Source: Elephas maximus indicus
Taxonomy: Eukaryota; Chordata; Mammalia; Proboscidea; Elephantidae
Direction: 5' to 3'
Assembly: GCF_024166365.1 (NCBI RefSeq)
Contig: NC_064820.1
Coordinates: 66,379,501 to 66,443,500 of the forward strand
Length of the DNA: 64,000 nucleotides
The position numbers were made by a program, and so were the translations under genes. Shown one piece after another: positions 11,061 to 22,512 of the stretch. Every line of letters starts with the position of its first letter. Positions within the stretch are counted from its first letter, which is position 1. Below the pieces are notes generated by a model, which saw nothing but the letters and a program-made list of their open reading frames with translations, was not told the origin of the DNA and searched no databases.

Positions 11061-11419
11061 TGCTTTGAGAGCAAATCTCAAGACAATTTATCTGAGTCTC
11101 AGATTCCTCAATCAGTTTAATGAGGGGATTGCATGATACTATCCTCCAGTTCTGAAATGATCTGTTAAATAAAGTCCTGCTAACTTAGCAGGAAAAGAAG
11201 TGCTCCTGGGCCCTTCTCCATCAGCTCACTGAAAGCCCTGACATCTCTACTTCAAGGGGCAGGACAGCAGCAGACAGCTTTGATCTTGATTAAGAAACAG
11301 TTCAAGATTTACAACTAGATCTCAGTCTTTTGGTTAGAACTCCAGATATGTTAGTGAATAAGCGTATCCGTGAATTCCCACTGCATGTAGCGAATCTTAG
11401 AATGCCTACCTCACTATCT
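11061..11419. other. No recognised feature
   Basis: No coding frame and no repeat that I can name. Confidence 0.45.
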
Positions 11420-11640
11420 TAAAGAAGTCCCTCCCTAGATCTCATGTGCACCTCTGGCTACACTCTTTCCTTGCTCCCTCTTATAGCAAACTCCTCGTAA
11501 CAGTGGTCTGTACTTGCTGGCATCACATCCTCATCTCTCCTTCCTCAACCTACTCCGATCAGGTTTGTGCCCCATCATTCCCCGGAAATCTCTTTTATCA
11601 AGGTCACCTACAACCTCCAGGAGGTTCTTCACCTGGCTAG
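11420..11640 (+). mobile_element. L2 LINE fragment, ORF part
   Basis: The order 'AAACTCCTCGTAACAGTGGTCTGTACTTGCTG', 'CAACCTACTCCGATCAGG', 'CATCATTCCCCGGAAATC' and 'TCAAGGTCACCTACAACC' matches the L2 reverse-transcriptase region as I remember it. No open frame spans it. Confidence 0.65.
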
Positions 11641-12047
11641 GCCTGGGAAAAACAAGGAGCACCATGATAAGAAGAGTGGGTACAGATTCGACACAACAAT
11701 TTATGTACTAGTCTCATCAAAAATCCTATGCTAATTGCAAAAAACAAATACACATCGTTAGCGATACATTATTTTTCATAAATTATCTTATTATCACAAG
11801 AGTTTCTTTGCTTTATTATACTGGCATTTCTTGTATTCAAGAAAATTAGTAAGTGGATTTTATTTGAATAAATGAACTCTCCTTTTTCACTAGTGCTACT
11901 TATCACTCTAACATATTCTGATGATATTCTGAGACTACGTCAAAGTTGTCGAGTCTGCCTAAACTAAAGAAAATCCCAATGTTTTATAGTTATAGCAGCC
12001 ATCTAAATTGCCTTCCTCATATTTAGGTATGAAAGCAGGTTACAGAG
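11641..12047. other. No recognised feature
   Basis: AT-rich DNA with no coding or repeat signature that I can name. Confidence 0.45.
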
Positions 12048-12539
12048 TATATTAGATTCCTAGGGTTGCTGTAACAAAATATCAAAAATTGGGTAGCTTT
12101 AAACAACAAAAATTTATCCCTCAAAGTTCTGGAGGCTAAAAGTTCAAAATCAAACTGTTGGCCAGACCATTCTCCCTCCGAGGTTTTAGGTAAGAATCTG
12201 TGACATACCTCTCTCCTAGCTTTTGGTGGCTTCTGGAAATCCTTGGCATTTCTTGGCTTGTAGCTTCATCGCTCCAATCTCCACCTCCATCTTCACCAGG
12301 TCATCTTTTGTCTGCATCTGTCTCTGTGTCTCTTCTCGTCTTCTTATAAGGACACCAGTCGTGCTGGATTAGCGCCCATTCTACTTCAATATGACCCTGT
12401 GCGAACTTACCTAATTGCACCTGCAAAGACCATATTTCTAAATAAGGTCACACTCACAGGTATCAGGGTTAAAACATCAACATATCTTCTTTTGAGGGGG
12501 GCGGAAGCACAAGTCAACCTTCTGATTTGCATAACATCA
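12048..12539 (-). mobile_element. MLT1-like solo LTR (ERVL-MaLR)
   Basis: The plus strand shows the antisense MLT1 layout: 'GGGTTGCTGTAACAAAATA', 'AACAACAAAAATTTATCC' (antisense poly(A)-signal region), 'CTTCTTATAAGGACACCAGTCGTGCTGG', then 'GGTATCAGGGTTAAAACATCAACATAT'. Flanks CAGAG (12043-12047) and CAGAT (12540-12544) fit a 5 bp target duplication with one change. No internal retroviral genes adjoin it. Confidence 0.75.
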
Positions 12540-12974
12540 CAGATGGTTTGGGGACTAAAAACCAAGTCTCAGAACTCAGAGTCATTCTGTAATACCATGG
12601 TCCCTTGATGCGTTTCAAAAGAGGAGCGGATTTAATACAATGCAATGTCCCTTGTATTAGTCAATACACGATAAGATGATAATCAAAAGGGGAATTCTGA
12701 AGCTCTCCTCTAGCCCATCTGTTCCCAGCACACATTTTCACCACGTGGGAAGTGACCCCAGGCCATTTCTAGATATGGTAGCTAAAGTACTTGGCTTTCC
12801 AAATGTTCTACCATGTTTTTAACTTAGATCAAATTCAAGGTTATACGAACAATAATGCCTCTCTTATTCCTTTGCACCCTGATAAGCTTTCTTGACATGA
12901 AATAAATGGGAGGTGGATCGCAATCCAGTGCGCCAGGAACTTCACCGCCTTAAAGCTTGTCTTAGTGACACCTT
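12540..12974. other. No recognised feature between LTR and L1
   Basis: No coding frame. The L1 3' end and poly(A) tail that should lie at its right edge are absent. Confidence 0.45.
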
Positions 12975-15900
12975 AACTTTCACCCGAGTTTTCCCAAAGA
13001 AATGTGAATGTCCATGTATGAGTGTCACCATCACGAATTTCCAAAGTGTTTGTACCATTTGACATTCCCACCAGCACTGTAGAAGTGTTCCATCTCTCCA
13101 CAGCCTCTTCAACATTTATTATTTTTTGGATTAATGCCAGCCTTGTTGGAGTGAGATGGAATCTCATTGTAGCATTGATCTGCATTTCTCTAATGGCTAA
13201 TGATCTTGAACATTTCCTTATCTATCTGTCAGCTACCTGAATGGCTTCTTCAGTCAAATGTCTGTTCATATCTTTTGCCCATTTTTTAATAGGGTCATTT
13301 GTCTTTTTGCAGTTGAGTTTTTGCAGTATCATGTAGATTTTAGAGATCAGGCGCTGATCAAAAATGTCATAGCTAAAAACTTTTTCCCAGTCTGTAGGTA
13401 GTCTTTTTACTCCTTTGGTGAAGTCTTTGGATGAGCATAGGTGTTTAATTTTTAGGAGCTCCCAGTTATCTAGTTTTTCTTCTACATTCTTTATAATGAT
13501 TTGTATACTGTTTATGCCATGTATTAGGGCTTCTAACGTTGTCCCTATTTTTTCTTCCATGATCTTTGTCATTTTAGATTTTATATTTAGGTCTTTGATT
13601 CATTTTGAGTTAGTTTTTGTGCATGGAGTGAGGTATGGGTCTTGTTTCATTTTTTTGCAGATGGATATCCAATTATGCCAGCACCATTTGTTCAAAAGAC
13701 TATCTTTTCCCATGTAACTGTTTTGGGGCCTTTGTCAAATATCAACTGCTCATATGTAGATGGATTTATGTCTGGATTCCCAATTCTGTTCCATTGGTCT
13801 ATGTATCTGTTGTTGTACCAGTACCAGGCTGTTTTGACTACTGTGGCAGTATAACAGGTTCTAAAATCAGGTAGAGTAAGGCCTTCCACTTTGTTCTTTT
13901 TCAGTGATGCTTTACTTATCTGGAGCCTCTTTCCCTTCCATATGAAGTTGGTGATTTGTTTCTACATCTCTTTAAAAAATGTTGGAATTTGGATCGGAAT
14001 TGCATTAAATCTATGGATCACTTTTGGTAGAACAGACATTTTATAATGTTAACTCTTCCTATCCATGAGCAAGGTATGTTTTTCCACTTACGTAGCTCTT
14101 TTTTGGTTTCTTGCAGGAGTGTTTTGTAGTTTTCTTTGTATAAGTGTTTTATATCTCTGGTAAGATTTATTCCTAAGTATTTAATATTCTTGGGGCCTAC
14201 TATAAATGGTATTGATTTGGTGATTTCCTCTTCAATGTTCATTTTGTTCGTGTAGAGGAATCCAACTGATTTTTGTATGTTTATCTTGTATCCCAATACT
14301 CTGCTGAGCTCTTCTATTAATTTCAGTAGTTTTCTTCAGGATTCCTTAGCGTTTTCTGTATATAAGATCATGTGATCTGCAAATAGAGATACTTTGACTT
14401 CTTCCTTGCCAATCTGGATGCCCTTTATTTCTTTATCTTGCCTAATTGCTCTGGCTAGGACCTCCAGCACAATGTTGAATAAGAGTGGTGATGAAGGGCA
14501 TCCTTGTCTGGTTCCCAATCTCAAGGGGAATGCTTTCAGACTCTCTCCATTTACAATGATGTTGGCTATTGATTTTATATAAATGCCCTTTATTATGTTG
14601 AGGAATTTTCCTTCTATTCCTATTTTGCTGAGAGTTTTTATCATGAATAGGTGTTGAACTTTGTCAAATGCCTTTTCTGCATCAATTGATAAAATCAAGT
14701 GGTTCTTGTCTTTTGTCATATTTGATTATATTAATTGTTTTTCTAATGTTGAACCATCCCTGCATACCTGGTGTGAATCCCCCTTGGTCATGGTGAATTA
14801 TTTTTTTGACATGTTGTTGAATTCTATTGGCTAGAATTTTGTTGAAAATTTTTGCATCTGTGTTCATGAGGGCTGTACGTCTGTACTTTTCTTTTTTTCT
14901 GGTGTCTTTACCTGGTTTTGGTATCAGAGATGTGCTGGCTTCATAGAATAAGTTTGGGAGTAGTCTATGCTTTTCTATGCTCTGAAATACCTTTAGTAGT
15001 GGTGGTGTTAATTCTTCCCTGAAAGTTTGGTAGAACTCTGCAGAGAAGCCATCCAGGCCAGGGCGTTTTTTTGTTGTTGTTGTTGTTGGGAGTTTTTTGA
15101 TTACCTTTTCAACCTCTTCTTTTGTTATGGGTCCATTTAGTTGTTCTACCTCTGTTTGTATAAGTTTAGGTAGGTAGTGTGTTTCTAGGAATTTCTTCTA
15201 GGTTTTCAAATTTGTTAGAGTACAATTTTTCATAGCAATCAGCTATGATTCTTTTAATTTCAGTTGTATCTGTTGTGATATGGCCCATCTCATTTCTTAT
15301 TTGGGTTATTTTCTTCCTGTTTGTTTTTCTTTTGTCAGTTTGGCCAGTGGTTTATCAATTTTGTTGATTTTTTCAAAGAACCAGATTTTGGTCTTGTTAA
15401 TTCTTTCAATTGTTTTTCTGTTTTCTATTTCATTTAGTTCTGTTCTAATTTTTATTATTTGTTTTCTTCTGGTGCCTGAGGGTTTCTTTTGTTGCTCTCT
15501 ATTTGTTCAAGTTGTAGGGATAATTTTTTTATTTTGGACCTTTCTTTTTCTTTTTGGATGTTTGCATTTATTGATATAAATTGACCTCTGAGCACTGCTT
15601 TCTCTGTGTCCCAACGTTTCTGGTAGGAAGTGTTTTCATTCTCATTGGATTCTATGAATTTCTTAATTCCATCCTTAATGTCTTCTATAATCCAGTCTTT
15701 TTTGAGCAGGGTGTTGTTCAGTTTCCAACTGTTTGATTTCTTTTCCCTGCTTTTTCTGTTATTGATTTCCGCTTTTATGGCCTTATGACCTGAGAAGATG
15801 TTTTTGTAATATTTCAATGTTTTGGATTCTGCTAAGGCTTGCTTTATGACTGAATATGTGGTCTATTCTAGAGAATGTTCCATGTGCACTAGAAAAGAAA

Positions 15901-16520
15901 GTATACTTGGCTGCTGTTGGGCGGAGTGTTCTGTATATGTCTATGAGGTCAAGTTGGTTGATTGTGGCACTTAGATCTTCCGTGTCTTTATTGAGCTTCT
16001 TTCTGGATGTCCTGTCCTTTACCAAAAGTGGTGTGTTGAAGTCTTCTACTATTATTGTGGAGCTGTCTATCTCACTTTTCAATGCTGATAGAGTTTGTTT
16101 TATGTATCTTGCAGCTCTGTCATTAAGTGCATAAATATTTAATATGGTTATATCCTCCTGGTATATTGTGCCTTTAATCATTATATGGTGTCCTTCCTTA
16201 TCCTTTATGATGGATTTAACTTTAAAGTCTATTTCCTCATAAATTCATATTGCCACTTCTGTTCTTTTTTGATAGTTGTTTGCTTGTTATATTTTTTTCC
16301 ATCCTTTGAGTTTTAGTTCATTTGTGTCTCTAAATTTAAGGTGTGTCTCTTGTAGGCAGCATATAGACGGATCGTGTTTTTTAATCCATTCTGCCACTTT
16401 CTGTATCTTTACTTGTGCATTTAGTCTATTTACATTCAGGGTAATTATGGATAGGTATGAATTTAGTGCCATCATTTTGATGTCTTTTTTTGTGTGTTGT
16501 TGACTGTTTCTTTTTCCCAC
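12973..16520 (-). pseudogene. L1 ORF2 (endonuclease-reverse transcriptase), broken
   Basis: The start (16520) gives an N-terminal endonuclease with CCLQETHL near 16350 and a DFNTPL motif near 16045, as in L1 ORF2p. RT follows: '[12 protein letters not shown]' near 14690 keeps the first catalytic aspartate. The YADD-box equivalent reads FADH near 14370, so one catalytic aspartate is replaced. The C-terminal 'NPIKKWAKDMNRHLTEE' (about 13270) and 'MRFHLTPTRLALI' (13165) pieces are in different frames. At least six frame breaks separate the open pieces. The end of the protein is deleted. Confidence 0.9.
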
Positions 16521-17708
16521 TTAATTTTATGTGCTGAGTAGATTTTCTTTATATATTGTCCTTTCCTCGTATTCGTTGTTGGTTTTGTTTCTGCTGAGTC
16601 TCTTCATTTTTCTTGTATTTTCTTTTGATGTGTAGTATAGTTTGTTTCCTTTGTGGTTACCTTATTATTTACCCCATTTTTATAAATTTAAACCTAACTT
16701 TTATTTGTTTGTATCACCTTACCTTCCTCTCCATATGGAAGATCTATGGCTACATTTCTTAGTCCCTCTTTATTGTTCTAATGTTGTCTTCTTTTATATA
16801 ATAACATCGCTGTTACTCTGTTCTGAGCATTTTTTTAAATCTTGATTGATTTTTTTGATTATCCTGTCTGGGCGGACTTCTGATTTCTCTGCCCAGTGTT
16901 CTAGTCTTGGGTTGATACTTGATATTATTGACTTTCTAACCAAAGAACTCCCTTTAGTATTTCTTGTACTTTTGGTTTGGTTTTTATGAATTCCCTAAAC
17001 TTCTGTTTATCTGGAAAATGTCCTAATTTCACCTTCATATTTGAGAGACAGTTTTGCTGAATATATGATTCTTGGCTGGAAATTTTTATTCCTTCAATTT
17101 TTTATATAAATCATCCAACTTCCTTCTTGCCTGCGTGGTTTCTGCCAAGTAGTCTGAGCTTATTCTTATTGGCTCTCCTTTGTTGGTGACTTTTCGTTTA
17201 TCCCTAGCTGGCAAATTATCTTTTCCCCCACTTGCAAATTTTTTCCTTCTCCAAGGCCAGGAGGATGGCTCTAGGCACTCAACAGGGCCTATCTCAGGCC
17301 CAGGGAATTCAGCCACTGAAGCGGGGGGGAGGGGTGGGGGTGGGCAGTAAAATATACACAAGTACTTAGCTTTTGCTGAGATCGCCGTTCTTCTCTGGTT
17401 CTGGAGCTGTGAGTAGGTTGTGGCTGTCTGCTGCTCCCTGAGGAAACTGTGGCCGAACACTAGTACCAGCCCGCTGCCGCCTCTCTGGGAATGGTGCCTG
17501 AGGGCTCCCCATGATTCAGGTCCAGTAACTCCTCCCCACTTCTGAACTGTCTCTTCCTCCCCCGACCCTCTGTTTGTTTTAAGCTTGCCTTTGATGCTCA
17601 GGGCTCCTAGCTTGTCATAAATATACTCATTTCACTTGTTTTTTTTGGTCTTTGTTGTAAAGAGGGCTCGCCAGAAGCGTCTGTCTATTCCACCATCTTG
17701 GCTCCACC
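12975..17708 (-). mobile_element. L1 LINE, antisense, 5' end kept, 3' end lost
   Basis: Read on the minus strand, it begins near 17708 (GGAGCCAAGATGGTGGAATAG type start), runs through a 5' untranslated region, a remnant of ORF1 (ending about 16930) and ORF2 (start 16520). It stops inside the ORF2 C-terminal region near 12975. The last few hundred bases, including the 3' UTR and poly(A), are absent, the reverse of the usual 5' truncation. This suggests a deletion after insertion. No target duplication is seen. Confidence 0.93.
16930..17460 (-). pseudogene. L1 ORF1 remnant, C-terminal domain only
   Basis: An open frame (17460-17086) has a proline-rich, 5'-UTR-derived start and then runs into 'KGEPIRISSDYLAETTQARR', which corresponds to the C-terminal nucleic-acid-binding part of L1 ORF1p. 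A stop follows KKLKE. The rest of that domain ('FPDKQKFREFIK') continues past frame breaks to about 16930. The coiled coil and RRM expected before it are missing. Confidence 0.7.
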
Positions 17709-18499
17709 TGTCTTGGCTTTTTTTGTTGTTGTTATTAAACACACCAGGGATTATGCAGATCATTCTTTAGAACAGGAAAGTTTGAAAGCAAATTTTCCTA
17801 GATGCTCTTGGTCGAAGGAGCAGTAGGGGACATAGATCTTCCACCAAATCCAATTTGATCTGATCATGAGCCAGCTAGTGTCTGGAAGGGATGGCATGGG
17901 TGAGATGTAAAGATGTTCCCTTTAGCAGAAGAGATTGGCTTTATAAGAATGAGCAATTTTTTTTTTTCTCTTCCATTAAAACATGGTACCACACTTAACA
18001 TGGGTTGGGCAGTGTGTTTTTGACCAAAATCTTGTTTAGGCTCTGAAATTAACAACAACAACAACAGGGGTGGAGGGGAAACTAATCTCCTCCATCCCCC
18101 TGCATGTCAGAACAGCAGGTGTGCCTATTTTCAGAGGTAAGTGAAATATTTGCCAAATCATTTGGCACATCTCGACTCAGAATGTGCCAAATTACCTGTC
18201 AAGGCTAAACCGCCTTTTCTTGGAAAGATAAGTGTCCCTCCATACACATTTGCATGGACCTACAGTGCCATCCGGTGGCTCATTATGTTGATCACAAGTG
18301 TGCAGGCCTCCAATTGTCTTCTAGGGCTTGGATCTAAGCTGACCACCCTTGCTTGACCATTGGTTCCTTTGGTACTCAGAGCTTTTGAAACGTGGTAAGG
18401 TACAATGTGTGCTTTTGAATGAGCTGGGTTGGAGGAGAATGGTGTCAAAACTTGGACATCATGTCTATGGTGCTCTGAGTGAGAATGGGAGCTCCCTGT
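17709..18499. other. No gene; short (AAC)n run
   Basis: An (AAC)n run lies at 18049-18066. The rest is single-copy-looking and contains no coding signal. Confidence 0.45.
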
Positions 18500-18740
18500 A
18501 GAATTTTCCAACCAGGGCTTTAAACTGGTTCATTCCGATTCAAACCCCTGATGAGAATTTGGATTTCTAATAAGTTCCTTACTGAGAATTTGCATTTCCA
18601 CCCCAGATACACTGAATCAGAATCTACATTTTAACAAGGTCCCCAGGTGATTCTTACGTATAACTTCCTGGGAACTTGTTAGAAATGCAAATTCTCAGCA
18701 GGGATTTGAACCAGAACAAAAAGGTTCATAGCCCTGTTTC
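18500..18740. mobile_element. MER5-like hAT transposon relic (tentative)
   Basis: Blocks 'GAATCAGAATCTACATTTTAACAAGG', 'TCCCCAGGTGATTCTTACG' and 'TTGTTAGAAATGCAAATTCTCAGCA' are typical of MER5-type non-autonomous hAT elements. The terminal repeats are not clear, so the edges are approximate. Confidence 0.5.
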
Positions 18741-19382
18741 CAACTAGCAAACATCCAAATGCCTTCTTCCATTGAATCAACACCAAGAGAAGTCTGCTAA
18801 CACACCCAGATCCCTGTATTTAAGTTCCTGGGCTTCCTCACCTTGTATTATGGGGATTGGACCAGCTATAAGCATGGTAAACTACTTTATTTTACTTACA
18901 CTTCATAAAGAGTCTCAAGTTTTTAATTCTCTCTTGTCCAATTGCTCCCTTAAAATGCCCTTTCCAAGGTGCAGTGTTTCTCTTTTAAAAAAGAATACAA
19001 AGAGGCTTGGGCCAAATAAGATTATAAAAAGTAGGTAAAGAAGAAGAAAGAGAGAAAATGAAGGATGAAGGAAGAGAAAAAATACAGGCTTGATTCTCTT
19101 AGACAACTGAATGGTCAAGTTGACCCTACCTCTTCTAATGTCAGTTTCTATAAAATGCAGAGCAAATAGGGCTGCCAATCACATGGTAACAGCAGCAGCT
19201 GTGTATTGCCACAAAGAGATGCCTTTTGGATAATAGCTGTGTAATGCTTGAGACAAAGCATGGAGCTGGACCAACCAAAAGCACTGGAAACTCCTTTATA
19301 CATTCATGCCATGTTGGTTCTGAAGAGGTCAGAGCTCTCACTGGGGGAACGTTACAAAAAGGAAGCAAGATTCTGGATGGAA
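18741..19382. other. No gene; purine-rich patch
   Basis: A GAAGAAAGAGAGAAAATGAAGGA-type purine run lies at 19034-19081. Nothing else is recognised. Confidence 0.45.
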
Positions 19383-22300
19383 TTTGCAGTTGTCAGTTTG
19401 TCGTACTGTGGTGGCTTGAATGTTGCTATGATGCTGGAAGCTATGCCACAGGTATTTAAAATACCAGCAGGATCACCCATGGTGGACAAGCTTCAGCAGA
19501 GATTCCAGATTAAGATAGACTAGAAAGGTTGGAAAGCACCCAAAATACAACTAGGAAGAGCTGCCCCCTCAAAGTAGAATCCATCTTAATGACGTAGATG
19601 GGGTAAAGCTTTCAGGACCTTCATTTGGTGATGTGGCATAATTCAAAATGAGCAGAAACAGCTGCAAACATCCATTAATAATCAAGATATGGAATGTACA
19701 AAGTACGAGTCTACGAAAATTGGAAGTCATCAAAAATTAAATAGAATACATAAAAATCTATATCCTAGGCATTTTTTTTTTTTTTTAGGCATTAGTGAGC
19801 TGAAATGGACTGATATCGGTCATTTTGAATCAGACAATCATATAGTCTACTATGCTGGAAATGACAAATTGAAGAGGAATGGCATCATATTCACTCCAGA
19901 AAAACATTTTCAGATCTATCCTGAAGTACAACAATGTCAGTGAAAGGATAATATTCCTTCTCCTACAAGGAAGACTAGTTAATACAACTATTATTCAAAG
20001 TTACACATCAACCACTAAGGCTAAAGATGAAGAAATTGAAGATTTTTACCAACATCTGCAATCTAAAATGGGTCAAACATGGAATCCAGATACATTGACA
20101 ATTACTGGTAATTGGAATGTGAAAGTTGGAAACAAAGAAGGATCAGTGGTTGGAAAATATGGCTTTGGTGATAGAAATGACACCGGAGATCGCATGATAG
20201 AATTTTGCAAGAACAACAATTTATTCATTGGAAATACATTTTTTTTTTAAACAACATAAATGTTGACTATACACCTGGAACTCACCAGATGAAATACACA
20301 GGAATCAAATCGACTCCATCTGTGAAAAGAGACAATGGAGAAGCTCAATATCAACAGTCAGAACAAGACCAGGGGCTAACTGCAGAACAGACTATCAATT
20401 GTTCATATGCAGGTTCAAGTCAAAGCTGAAGAAAATTAGAGCAAGTCCATATGAGCCAAAATATGAACTTGAGTATATCCCAACCAAATTTAGAGGCTGT
20501 CTCAAGACTAGACATGACGTAATGAACACTAATGACCGAAGACCAGACGAGGTGTGAGATGACATCAAGGACATCATGCATGAAGAAAGCGAAAGGTCAT
20601 TAAAAAGACAGAAAAGAAAGAAAAGTCCAAAATGGATGTCAGAAGAGACTCTGAAACTAGCTCTTGAACGTATAGTGGCTAAATCAATTGGGAGAAATGA
20701 TGAAGTAAAAGAGCTGAACAGAAGATTTCAAAGGGCAGCTCGAGAAGACAAAGTATTATAATGACATATGCAAACACCTGGAGTTAAGCCAAAAGGGAAG
20801 AACACACTCAGCATTTCTCGAGCTGAAAGAACTAAAGAAATAATTCAAAATTCGAGTTGCGATATTGAAGGATTCTAATGGCAAAATATAACAATGCAGG
20901 AAGCATCAAAAAATCCAAGGAATACACAGAGTCACTCTACTAAAATAATTTGATTGATCTTCAACCATTTCAAGAGGTAGCATATGATCAAGAACTAATG
21001 GTATCGAAGAAGGAAGTCCAAGCTGCACTGAAGGCACTGGAGAAAAACACAGCTCCAGAAATTGACGGAATACCTACTGAGATGTTTCAACAAATGGATG
21101 CAATGCTGGAAGTGCTCATTTGTCTATGCTAAGAAATTTAGAAGACAGTTATCTAGCAAACCAACTGGAAGAGATCCATATTTGTGCCCATTCCAAAGAA
21201 AGATCATCCAACAGAATGCAGAAATTATTGAACAATATCATTACTATCACATGCAAGTAAAACTACGCTGAAGATAATTCAAAAACAGTTGCAGCAGTAC
21301 ATGGACTGGGAACTGCCAGAAATTGAAACTGGGTTCAGAAGCGGATGTGGAACCAGGGATATCATTACTAATATCAGATGGATCTTGGCTGAAAGCAGAG
21401 AATACCAGAAAGATGTTTACCTGTGTTTTGTTGACTATACAAAGGCATTCAACTGTATGGATCATAAGAAATTATGGATAATATTGAAAAGAATGGGAAT
21501 TCTAGAACAAATAATTGTGCTTATGAGGAACCTGTGTGTAGACCAAGAAGCAGTCATTAAACAGAACATGGGGATACCGACGGGTTTAAAGTCAAGAAAG
21601 GCATGTGTCAGGGTTGTATCCTTTCACCATACTTATTCAATCTGTATTCTAAGGAAATAATCCAAAAAGCTGAACTACATGAAGAAGAAAGCAGGATCAG
21701 GATTGGAGGAAGACCAACAACCTGTGGTATGCAGATGATACAATGTTGCTTGCTGAACGTGAAGAAAATTTGAAGAGCTTACTGATGAAGATCAAAGACT
21801 ATATGCAGCCTTCGGTATGGATTGCACCTTAACATAAAGAAAACAAAAGTCCTTACAACTGGGCCCATAAGCAACACCATGATAAATGGAGAAAATATTG
21901 AAGTTGTCAAGGATTTCATTTTACTTGGATCAACAATCAACACCCTCGGAAGCAGCAGTCAAGAAATCAAGCAATGTATTGCATTGGGCAAATCTGACAT
22001 ACCCCTTTAAAGTGTTCAAAAGCAAAGATGTCACCGTGAGGACTAAGGTACGCCTTACCCAAGCCATGGTATTTTTAATCACCTCATATGCGTGTGAAAG
22101 CTGGACAATGAATAAGGAAGACTAAAGAAGAACTGATGCCTTTGAATTGTGGCGTTGGTGAAGAATACCAAATATACCACAGACTGCCAGAAGAATGCAC
22201 AATCTTCTCTTGGAAAAAGAACAGCAAGAATGCTCCTTAGAAGCAAGGATGGTGAGACTTCGTCTTATGTACTTTTGACATGTTATCAGGAGGGACCAGT

Positions 22301-22512
22301 CCCTGGAGATGGACATAATACTTCATAAAGTAGAGGGTCATCGAAAAAGAGGAAAACTCTCAGTTAGATAGACTGACGGAGTGGCTGCAACAATGGGTTC
22401 AAACATATTAAGAATTGTGAGGATGGGAAAGGACCCAGAAGTGTTTCATTCTGTTGTACATAGGATCACTATTAGTCGAAACCAACTCGACAGCACCTAA
22501 CAACAATAACAC
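19383..22512 (+). mobile_element. Near full-length RTE1-type LINE, sense, decayed
   Basis: The copy runs from the 5' end (TGTCAGTTTGTCGTACTGTGG at about 19390) to the 3' tail (CGACAGCACCTAACAACAATAAC, ending 22512), about 3.1 kb. A 16-base T-run has expanded at 19770-19786, and a T-run at 20239 breaks the endonuclease. It is the most complete RTE of the window. I find no convincing target duplication. Confidence 0.93.
19689..22125 (+). pseudogene. RTE ORF (AP endonuclease + reverse transcriptase), broken
   Basis: The endonuclease domain shows 'GISELKWTDIGHFESDNHIV' (about 19790-19850) with the catalytic-type glutamate. The linker has 'ERSLKRQKRKKSPKWMSEET' (about 20590). RT motif A reads FVDYTKAFNCMDH (about 21427-21465), with the first aspartate kept and the second changed to asparagine. 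Motif C, YADDT, is intact at 21728-21742. Open pieces lie at 19689-19943, 19879-20250, 20205-20429, 20576-20761, 20950-21132, 21289-21660 and 21822-22010, in changing frames, so no protein can be made. Confidence 0.9.
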
